DNA of 64,000 bases. Source: Blastocystis hominis. Lineage: Eukaryota > Sar > Bigyra > Opalinata > Blastocystidae. This document shows positions 47,401 through 56,748 of the stretch, piece after piece. A program made the position numbers and the translations under genes. Below the pieces are notes generated by a model that did not search any database, was not told the origin of the DNA, and worked only from the letters and a program-made list of their open reading frames with translations. The stretch spans positions 280,444-344,443 of the forward strand of contig NW_013171820.1 in assembly GCF_000151665.1 (NCBI RefSeq), written 5' to 3'. How positions within the stretch are numbered: the stretch's first letter is position 1; each line of letters starts with the position of its first letter.

Positions 47401-49049
47401 GATGAGCCGCAGCGCGCTGACGATGATCCCGGTGAACTAGCCGTGAGCAGACGGGAGCAGGAGCACGGAGACATCGCAAGAGAACAGCGTCTTGCAGATG
47501 AAGTAGAGGACGAACGCGAACAGGGGCGGCGGGGGCAGCTTGATGGAGAGCAGATAGTTGATGAGCTCCCAGCCGCGCTGCTCGGAGTTCTCCTGCATGT
47601 TCGCGGAGGTCTGCTTCATCAGGAAGCAGTACGCGTTGTCCAGGATCTGGTCGCTGAGCAGCACGGCGCTCTTCAGCTCGTCCAGCAGCGACATCGGGTT
47701 CTCCTTCATCGGCAGGTCGCTCATGTACAGCATGATGATCACCTCCGTCCGCACCGTCGTCTGGAAGAACTGCCGCCGCACCGGCAGCAGCGGGCTCTGC
47801 GGCTCCTTCGGCGAGTAGTTGCTCAGGTCGTTCACCGACTGCCGCGTCCGCTTGTCGCGCAGGAAGTACATCGACGCGAACCGCGCGAACTCGAACTCGA
47901 ACGAGTACGTGAAGTTCTCCTCCAAAAACTTGTAGATCCCGTCCTCCGGCAGCAGGCTGATGAACGGCCGCCGCACCGAGTCCTTCTTGCTCGCGTTGTA
48001 CTCCTGGAAGTCCACCTAGCGCGTCACTCCGCGCGGTCTGCGTACCTCCGAGGCCAGCTGCGAGGCCTCCGACGTCGGGAGTCCGCGGCCTAGAAGTGAG
48101 GAACAATCTGCGAGGCCACGCTCGGCGAGGTCCTGCGTGCTGTACAGCGCGGCGATCTCTTCGTCCTAGGAAGGAGAAGGACGGCGAGGAAGGGTACCGT
48201 GTACACGCCGAAGCGCTGGAGATGCTTCATGTACTGCGTCACGCCCTCGTCGAACTTCGAGAGCATGCCCCAGTGCACGTCCATCGGGATGTTGTAGCGG
48301 ATTCGGATCGATTCCGCCGCCTGGATCATCTCTTTCGTCGGGTTTTTCTCGCAGGACAGGATGCGCTCCAGAAAAAGTCCGTAGAAGAAGTGGAGAGCGT
48401 CCTTCGATGAGCGTTCTGAATGATTATAGAGAAAAAAGATAGGAAAACGTCGCCCGAAAAATTGATAGGGATTTCGAGTGGGGTATGTGCCGACTGTGCT
48501 ACGACTACAAGTTAGATACAGAAAAAACACCAAAACAATGATTTTTCGAGAGAGTAGCTAGACATGAGACACACTCGATAGACCTACTTCGATGAGCGAT
48601 AGATAGATGGCAGAGAGAGCGAGCCCGAGTGGCTGAACTGAAGAGACTTGACCTTTGCAGAATCATTTCTCCGATTATGGGCCGAGGTCACGGACTGCGT
48701 CCGATTGAGAGGGAAAAAGCCAGACTCGCCCAGCATCGTCAAACCCGCCCCCCATCCATTATCATAGTGTCTTAATACATGGATATAATCCTTTTCAACT
48801 AGATTCACCTCGTTCTGATTTTTCTTCTCATAACTTTTGATAATGATCGCCATCTACACAACAAATCAAGCTATATCAACAAACGTAATTGCACATTGTT
48901 TCATCGTCACTCTGCACCAGGTTATCACTATTCGCAGTCTCCAATCCAGAGGGACACGAATATAGAACTTCATGACTTCTTTTGTTAAAGTAATATATTT
49001 TTTTGGTCTCTGGATCGAGGCACTTCACATAGCACAAAGTGCGACTCAT
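44476..49049 (-). CDS. WW-SH3-MyTH4-RhoGAP protein
   Basis: The N-terminus is MSRTLCYVKCLDPETKKIYY, the front of a WW-like module. A 31-nt intron then joins to an SH3 domain (MAIIIKSYEKKNQNEVNLVE, HYDNGWGAGL, GESGFFPLN). After several 30-33 nt introns comes a MyTH4 domain: DNAYCFLMKQTSAN followed by RGWELINYLLSIKLPPP. A region that may be PH-like follows (LLKRSKAGQMTLVLVDSDN). The C-terminus is RhoGAP: GIFRKPGS stands in the position of the usual GIFRxSG arginine finger, then PVPNRYILLYLCRFW and NHMSLKGLAIVVSPSLF. It ends FCKK with an encoded TAA. It would switch off Rho-type GTPases at the actin-microtubule interface. The metazoan ARHGAP39 has WW, MyTH4 and RhoGAP, but not SH3. Confidence 0.82.
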
Positions 49050-49103
49050 TATTAAAGGTGAAAGTGAGAAAAACCACAATTCGTTCGAAACAGACACACT
49101 ATT

Positions 49104-50393
49104 ATGTCTAAAAAGCTGGTATGGAAGACCAAAACGATTCGAAAGAGAGTAAAGGTGCCTCCTAAGCGGTTCGGAAGGCCCAGGAATAAGGTGGGGAAGG
49201 TGAGTTGCGATCGGAGTGGTATTTTGTCGTGTTGCATTGTGACGGTGTAGTCCATCAAGATGGAACACCCTGCAGCTATTATTGCCAGTGTAGTGACTGA
49301 TGCATTGATTTCGATGTAGTTCTATGCAATAGTGGATTTGGCCTATCCCCTATAACGATTCAAAAAGAAGATTTTGTGGAAGGGGACTGGGATGAACTTC
49401 TTTCCATTTTCCAAGTGTTAGTCAACTCGAAAGCATTCATCGAGTTTTTGTGCAGCTGTCGCTTTTACACAAATCCAAGCAAGAAGGGGAAGAAGTACTA
49501 CTTTGTGGGCGTCCTCAGTTCCTTTTTGCGCAGCGTGGCAATGAACCAGTCGGTCCTTCCCGAAGCAAAAGCTGCAAACCAGTTTATCAAATATTGCTTG
49601 AAGTGGATTCCGACGCTCAGACAGACGCCTCTCTCCGCCACCGCGTTCCTACACGAATACTTTCATCACATGGAATCAGAGCTGCGCGAAATCAACGCGC
49701 TCCATTTCAAATCTTGGTGCAGTCGAGCATTGCTCTCATGCGATCGCTGTAGTGATCCGCCCTGCTTGAAACCTAGTTAGGCCTCTTCGAAATCCATTCC
49801 AGTCTCTCGCATCGAAGCGAGAGCCAAACCTCATTCGAATCCACACACTCTCCATGATCGATCTCCCCATCACCACATCCAACACAACACTTCTCTATTC
49901 GAGTCTCTTTACGCCACACACTCTCTTATCCAAGTTTCTGCTGCAATCACTAGAGCCATCCAAATCGCCACACTTCCAGCCATCATCCCAATCTTTGCAA
50001 CCAGCGAAGCCACCTATTTTAACGATTGCTCATTCCCTTCAAACCCTCTCCGATCCGATCTTTCGTTTCGGATCGTCATTACTCTTTCGGTGTGAGACCG
50101 ATCAAAGCATGACCATCCCCGACTCGCTCTCTCTTCCCAATGTGGATAAGGAGGACGGAATTGTGATGTACATTCTGTGTACTGTCGTTGTGAAGCGGGA
50201 AGGCTGCTTCTACACTTACAAGCGGTTCTTCTCTCCGATCCAATCCGAATCTGGGAGTTCTAGGCTTATTTATGACTTGAAGACTTGGAGTCGGTGGGTT
50301 TGCGTGTCAGAAGAAGGATGGAACGCTGTTTCCCCCAAATTTTTGAAATCGGTGTGTCCCTATGTCCTCCACTATGAAAGAGTATTTTTCTAG
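49104..50393 (+). CDS. USP-like protein with degenerate catalytic residues
   Basis: The basic N-terminus MSKKLVWKTKTIRKRVKVPP is joined by introns of 51, 32 and, at about 49748-49775, 28 nt. The C-terminal third matches the end of the USP fold: MYILCTVVV in the strand before the His box, GCFYTYKRF where active enzymes have GHYxAY, WSRWVCVSEEGW like the W..fdD segment, and PYVLHYERV. SATAFLHEYFHHMESEL resembles the DAxEFL helix. No NxGNTCYxN Cys box is visible, and the His is replaced by Phe. It is probably a pseudo-deubiquitinase that binds but does not cut ubiquitin. Encoded TAG at 50391-50393. Divergent to the RhoGAP gene. Confidence 0.6.
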
Positions 50394-50512
50394 CAACAAT
50401 GCATCCTATTTGTTAAAAACGGAAGAGATGGCAATTCGGCCCGATTTTTGTCAGTGTCGATTATAATTAGAAATACGGAACATCTCTCTAATATAATATC
50501 GAATTTTGAGAT

Positions 50513-51100
50513 ATGCCTGTAGGTGGAAGGAGTCCACGGAGTTAGGATGTAGTATACCGACGATATCAAAGTAGTGCGTGGGATCGTGATTCTTGATGAA
50601 GAAGGCAATTCGATCACCAAGAAATACTACACGAACGATTTTCCTACTGTCGAGGCGCAAGAAGCGTTTGAACAGCAAATCTTTAAGAAGTTCAAGCCAG
50701 CGAATGTGAAGGATGAGAGTAGAATTGTGTGCCCATATTGAGTGCATAGCCACGATCGGTCTTCTTGATAAGTATGTTGTGATCGGAAAAGCAGGAAACG
50801 ATTGTTCTATATTCTTCTATGGATCGGATAGCGAAAACGAAATGATTCTGATTACTGCGATGGATGGTTTCTACGAGGCTCTCAAGTTGATTCTCAAGTG
50901 GGTTCTGTTTTGCCTCCAGCAACGTCTAGAGACAAGCTAGATCGCAACGAGATGCTGAAGCGGATGCCATCCCTATTCCTTCTGATGGATGAGCTTTGTG
51001 ATGCTGGGTACTTTTCGTAGCTCCTCCACGTAACTTGTAGCGTTTTAAAGGAGATCGACGGGAATGTTCTTGTGCGAAATGTAGAAATGCGACTAAAATA
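50513..51100 (+). CDS. COPZ: Coatomer subunit zeta
   Basis: Small COPI coat subunit of the longin/adaptin-sigma fold, acting in Golgi-to-ER transport with the retrieval receptor encoded at 5.8 kb. The start MP joins through a 34-nt intron to YTDDIKVVRGIVILDEEGNS. Then come KKYYTNDFPTVEAQEAFEQQ, LLDKYVVIGKAGNDCSIFFY, GSDSENEMILITAMDGFYEA and FLLMDELCDAGVLKE. Introns of 31, 32 and 33 nt were placed. The frame has no stop. It ends VRNVEMRLK, then TA(51099-51100), four bases, and TGTTTGTT at 51105, so cleavage after TA makes TAA. The C-terminal tail is shorter than in animals. Antisense ORFs here are shadows. Confidence 0.92.
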
Positions 51101-51104
51101 CCCT

Positions 51105-51124
51105 TGTTTGTTGAACAACAAACA
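51105..51124. terminator. Back-to-back convergent cleavage motifs
   Basis: TGTTTGTT on plus (51105-51112, coatomer zeta) and on minus (51124-51117, RPL5), four bases apart, form a near-palindrome. Confidence 0.8.
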
Positions 51125-51158
51125 CGCCTCTCAATCTCCACACATGCTCCTTTCCCGC

Positions 51159-52133
51159 TTATTCCTCCTGAGCCATGGCAGCCTTCTTCTCCGCCACGCG
51201 CTGCTTTCTCTGCTCGTAGGTGAGCTTCTTGGGATGAGCGAACTGCTTGAAGGCGGCAGCATAGTCGAAGTCGCTCTTCTTGGCGGGGGTCGGATCCGCG
51301 CGGATCGCCTTGTGCGCGTTCGCGTAGATCTCCTCCAGCATGTCTCCCTCGATTCCGTTCTTGATGTAGCGCGAGAACTGCTTCTCGTAGAGCTCCGCGT
51401 TCTCCTCCTTCAGCTGGTTCATGTACTCCGCGATGGGGGCGCCGAAGATCTTGTCGCGGTGCTCCTCCGCGTTGTACTCCTTGTCCTCGCGGCTGTAGCC
51501 ATAGAAGCGAGTGTTCTTGTGCGGGATGTCCAGACCACCGTCGTTCGCGCCCTTCAGCACAGCGAACACGCGGGCTCCCGTCGTCGTGCGGCGCAGACCC
51601 ACATCCAGGTAGCAGCGGAAAGGACGCTTCTCGCCCAGCTCCGCGACGAAGTGCGTCTTCTTCTCGCCCTCGCAGGTCTTCACCTCACCGTCCACCTTCT
51701 CGTTGCCCTTGTACATCTCGGCCATGCCCAGCTTCGTCAGCAGACGGCGAGCCACCAGCAGACCCGTGCAGTAAGAAGCAGCGTAGTTCGTCAGACCCAG
51801 CTTCACTCCGTAGCGGGGAAGCTCGGCAGAGGTAGCAGCGCACAGAACGCGGTCACCAATGATCTCAGCAGACACGATCTGAGCAATCACCTTGTGGTTG
51901 GTGATGCGCACCACCAGGCGGTACTTGGGGGTGTTGTACTTGTTCTTGGCCTGGATGATCAGTCGCTTACGAGCGTAGTAGTCGGTCTTACCCTCTAGGC
52001 ATCAGCAGACAAACAGAACGCCTCCTACCACGACGACGACGCATCTTGGTCTGGAAACGCTTGAAGTAGGCTTTGTTCTTCAGAACTTTCACGAAAGGCT
52101 AGGGGTGAGTAAGGGGAGATCGATTCAAACCAT
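51159..52133 (-). CDS. RPL5: 60S ribosomal protein L5 (uL18)
   Basis: Binds 5S rRNA in the large subunit. Family sequence is continuous: FVKVLKNKAYFKRFQTK, RRRREGKTDYYARKRL, KNKYNTPKYRLVVRITNHKV, LPRYGVKLGLTNYAASYCTG and the basic end QRVAEKKAAMAQEE, about 300 residues. One 34-nt intron (about 52031-51998) splits the E of RRRREGK. The first intron (32 nt, 52130-52099) starts directly after the ATG at 52133-52131, so exon 1 codes only for methionine. Codon use is highly biased. The encoded TAA is at 51161-51159. Confidence 0.95.
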
Positions 52134-53206
52134 TCTTGTAGAGAATTGAATTAATGTGAGTGAAATGAGTGGTAAAGTGTTCGTACAGTGGTTCATGATA
52201 GTCAAGGGGGATGGAAGAAATGGGAAAAGAAAGGGATAGAGGGAGTGTGGAAGGGGGATGAAGGGGAGTATGGAAAGGGAATGAGGAGAAATGGTGGGGA
52301 GAAGAGATATGAGTGAGGTGGTGAGGAGATGTGAATATGACGTGTGAGTTATTTTGGTTTGAAGAAGGCAATGGAAGTGTATGTATGTCATGGATAAAGG
52401 GAGGGTAATTTGAATGGGGTGTAAGAATGGAATAATGGTTGAAAAGAGGGTGCTGGTATGTTAATTTGGAACATTTTGAGTGTGAAACAGGAGGATTTTA
52501 GGGAGTGAAGGTGAGTATGATGGTAGTGGAGAATGAATAGGAACTTGTTGGTCGTTTGCTGTGTGTCAGTAGGAAGAAAGAGCGAATATGAATGCGTGAC
52601 TCTAACATGGAATTACAGCAAATCGTTTATCCATTACACAAGCTGACAAGTGAAGAGAAAATGTGGATGAAACGATTTTGTGGGTTATACGATATGATAG
52701 CAATCGGCTGCAATACATGAACCTTCTAAATGTTGTCAGATAGAATGCATAATCTTTAAAATACCGACCATTTCACATATTATTATTTGGGAATTACGAG
52801 ACTTTGAGATAAACAAATGGTTAAAAACGTCATTATTGGTGTGATCACTGTGAGACATACTATATCAAAAATGATAACAATCGTGCTGTAGGATTAGATA
52901 ATATCGCTGAATTTACAATCACACTGGTGCTATCATAATGAAGGTACTATTAGAACAGGCAAAACAACACGGAAAGAATAGATTGTGTACTATTTCAATA
53001 GAGTGATCTGCAACACAATGAAGTCTAGTAATATACGATGAACAATGATAAAATAGAAAAGAATATAGAACAATACATAAATGAGGCAAGAGTAGATTAA
53101 TATTTCCAAACAGAAATAACTCAAGTATATGATTAACTCAGATCCATTTAAGGCAAGAAAGATAAATGAGCGTCGCTCATTCTTGTCACTTCTACCACTA
53201 TTTCTT
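52134..53206. other. Spacer upstream of RPL5
   Basis: AG-rich on plus near RPL5 (its 5' region and promoter side) and AT-rich beyond. No frame, repeat family or RNA gene was recognised. The short minus-strand ORFs at 52100-52390 are low-complexity. Confidence 0.55.
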
Positions 53207-55707
53207 TCAATTACCTTCTTCTGGCTCAGATATTGTCACAAGATCAGCAAAATTGGAAGAGACATCTGTAAGTTAAAAATAAATGAATAGAAAGAACTGT
53301 TGATTGTCTTTGATCGCACTACCTGGAATGAAGAACCAAGTGTGGCTTCTTGAACATTTGGAATATCTAAAAAACAAACCTACACTAAAACTACTCTCTA
53401 AAATAACCGAGCGAGGCATAAAGAAGCTACTTCCCCAATAATTGCAGTTGATAATGGATGTTAGACTTGGAAGATCTACGCTCCATCGTTTCAAATCATT
53501 TCATTCATACTTCGCATTGTCAGTGAACAAGAATCACTATCCTTTCCCTCAATTGCATCATAACCAAGAGTAATGGATTGTAATGATGGCAGATCTAGAT
53601 CCATCATTTTATTCTATTGCATTCATTACTTTCAATCACTGTATGCAGGGATGCATTAAATGCAGCATCTCCTAATGTAATGGATTGTAGATTTGGAAGA
53701 TCTATTCAGGATTCATAATTCAATATCATATCAATACCTTCAATAACTAGTGAACTACAATAGAAATTGCCTGAGATTTCATCGATTTCTCCAATTTTCA
53801 TGGATTTCAGATTTGGTAGATTCTTCAATTCAAAGTCACCTCCAAAATCACAAAAACTGTATTCACCAATTTCAATCGATTCCAATGATTCACAATTCAA
53901 TATGTAAAAGGATTTTGTTAAGTCAACAGTTTGTTGTGTCGCATTGTCAAGAATATCTTCCCAAATATATCTGTCGAGTTGGAAAAAAGAATCATTCTCA
54001 ATGCTCAAGCTTATTAATCGATTCAATCCATCGATTTTGAAAGTTTGTACGGATCTAAAACAATGGTCCCCTATTTGTATTGATTCAACTCGAGTGAATC
54101 GAGAAAAATCAAATACTGTATAATCAGTATCGTTACAGGTCCAAGAGGGAATAACAATGGAAACAACAGATGATTCGATAGATTGAATATAGTCGAAATT
54201 GCGTACTTTTGGAAATAGCAATTCAGAAACATCTACACTGTTTAATAAAAATAGTAGTCTACCCTTCACAATTGGATGTGCAACATGTTCAAACTTTTTG
54301 GGTAAATAGACATTTTGGAGATTTAGAATATCTAAATACTATTAGTATCGACAGCTAGAATAACTTTCCAATGTTACTGAACGACAAAAATAGAAACTCC
54401 ATCCATCATCATTCGTAATCGATGTTAGATTTGGAAGATCTATAAAGTAAATCATTATGAATCATTTCATTATTACTTCGCATTATCAAGGAACAGGTTT
54501 CATCTTCATCTCTTCCACAAATTGCTTCTCTACCGAGTTGAATGGATTGTAAGGATGGAAGATCTACATTCATCATTTCATTCTCATTCATTCAATACTT
54601 TCCACTATTGTCAAAGAGGAATACTCGAATGAATAATTGCCTAATGTGATGGATTGTAGATTTGGAAGATCTATGCATTACCCAAATATTCAATATCATG
54701 TTAATACCTCGAACCACAAACGAACTCCAATAGAAACTGAATGAATCACTTCTAATTGTACCAATCTGAATGGATTGTAATTGTGGTAGATTCTTCAATT
54801 CAAAGTCTCCAGCAAAATCACTGAAACTATAATCACCAATTTGAATGGATTCCAATGATTCACAATTCAATATGTGGAATGATTTTGATATATCTTTTCC
54901 CCTGTTATTCTTTTTTTGAGTAAATGAATTCTTGCCGATTTTGATTGTTTTCAACCGATTCAATCCATCGATTTTGAATGTTTTCACTGATCCAAAACAG
55001 TCATTGCCGATTTCGATTGATTCCAAATTGTACAACAATGAAACATCCCAATCAACCAATACACAATTGTCATTCAGTTTCAAATGTTTGATTCCAATAT
55101 TCATTGGTTTGCTACCATCGCCTTCATATTCAGTATCACTTTCAATTCCATTATACCATTCACATTCATTCACTAATTTACCATATCGATCATACACTTT
55201 TCCAATTCCAAATCGCTTATCATCACACCAATATCCTTCATATTCAATCGCTCCACTATTATGATAACTTGTTCCGTAGCCAAATCGTTTCCAATTGATC
55301 ATTATACCCTTGTACAACAAGAATCCATCATCATCATACATTTCACCATATCCAAATGGAATTTCCAACTTGTTTTCTGTCAATATCAATCCTTCAAATC
55401 GACTTCCATGATCCAAATCCACTATTCCCTCTTCTACAATGGTTTCTTCTTCATTATAGGAAATATCACCAATTTGATGATTTCCAAACACTTTCAACAC
55501 TTTTTCATCATTGACGACAAATCCTCGATTCATGAATATTCCATTATTGAACAGCAATACTACACATTCTCTGTTGTTTAATAGGAGTAAAATCCAGTCA
55601 TGAACTTTCCACTTCTCATTCAAGCATACTTGCAGACTTTCAATACTATAACTATCAGTGTAATAGTTATTAACAGCAGAATTGACAAAATCAACAATCT
55701 TTTGCAT
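53207..55707 (-). CDS. MORN / leucine-rich repeat protein with two LRR modules
   Basis: The start MQKIVDFVNSAVNNYYTD leads into MORN-like units (FGYGEMYDDDGFLLYKG, RFGYGTSYHNSGAIEYEG, RFGIGKVYDRYGKL). An irregular LRR module follows (YNLESIEIGNDCFGS, FKIDGLNRLKTIKIG, NCESLESIQIGDYSFSDF, FELKNLPQLQSIQIG). From 54715 each LRR is a separate exon beginning D-L/I-P, with phase-1 introns of 28-38 nt. At about 54260 a second module restarts (VSELLFPKVRNFDYIQSI) and repeats FKIDGLNRL, NCESLESIEIG and FELKNLPNL, followed by single-LRR exons again. The last exon, SSNFADLVTISEPEEGN, ends in TGA (53209-53207). Function unknown; no signal peptide seen. Confidence 0.8.
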
Positions 55708-56748
55708 CGAAATAGAAAGAAATATGAAAAAGCATAATAATCAAGAACAGTGTTGATTACTTTTGTCCTGTCCTCAATTAATAAAACTTCTCTGATAACA
55801 CAATAATAAACCAATTCATTTACTCAATAGTGAAAACAATTTGAGATATAATAAATCGCAATCATTCCACATACTGAATGGTGTGTTACTGGAGTCCATC
55901 CAAATAGACAAATATATAGTTACAGCGATTATGCTGGAGTCTTTGAATTGAAGAACCTACCACAATTCGAATCCATTCAAATTGGTACAAGTGGAAATGA
56001 TTTTTTTGCTACGGTTATTCTTCGTGATTCGTGCTATTGCTAGGATCCTATAGATTTGAGTGAAAAGATCTTTTAAACTTACAATCCATTTTACTTAACA
56101 CAGGTGTTCAGAATTGAAGATGCGAAAAAGAATTATGTCAAGTCATAATGCGAAGTAAAAATAAATAACATGAAATTAGTGAATATAGTTTTTGCAAATC
56201 TATCAAATATCAATTCTGAATGTGGAAGTGTGAGATATTTTCGTTTGGGAACAGTGGAAAGTGTTTCTAACTATTGATAATTAAAGATGTACTGATATTC
56301 CATATCTTTATGTACCAATCTATTCTATTTATTATATTATGTACGACCAAATCAATAACAAGTATTGATTGATTGATGATTGATTGATTGATTAGATCTC
56401 GATCATGAATGCTACTACTATTTCGCTGATGTTGTCAACGTCCAAGAGTACGAAATATGTTTTCTGGTTTATTGTAATATAGTAGTATTAATAATGAACC
56501 AAATAAACCAATTATCCTTTTACTCCACCTGGAATGATGATTCCACTAATCTTTTTTCAAACATTTTTCCTAATATAACTATTATCGGTAACACAAGAAA
56601 TTGAAACACTCTAGCTTTGCCAATCTGAGTTGTGATGATGGAAAAGAATAATTCGATGATAGGATACTAAATCGATAACCAAAGAATGATAGTAAAGGGT
56701 TTGGAGCAAATAAAGAAACAACGTAGTTGAGCATTTAACATGCAATAA
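55708..56748. other. AT-rich spacer between two MORN-LRR genes
   Basis: It contains LRR gene debris on plus (entered separately) and a short GATT-repeat run at about 56367-56394. No intact gene. Confidence 0.6.
55880..56060 (+). pseudogene. Fragment of a MORN-LRR family gene
   Basis: Plus-strand sequence reads LLESIQID and then, in a neighbouring frame, YSYSDYAGVFELKNLP and FESIQIGTSGND. This is the same repeat as the LESIQIGDYSFSDFAGDF segment of the gene at 53-55.7 kb, on the other strand. A frame change near 55915 and stops after DSCYC break it. More faint debris may extend to 56280. It suggests an inverted relative that decayed. Confidence 0.6.

Noticed and set aside
50400-51141. Minus-strand ORFs of 75-100 codons
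   Set aside because: They lie opposite coatomer zeta, whose plus-strand exons match the family through four short introns.
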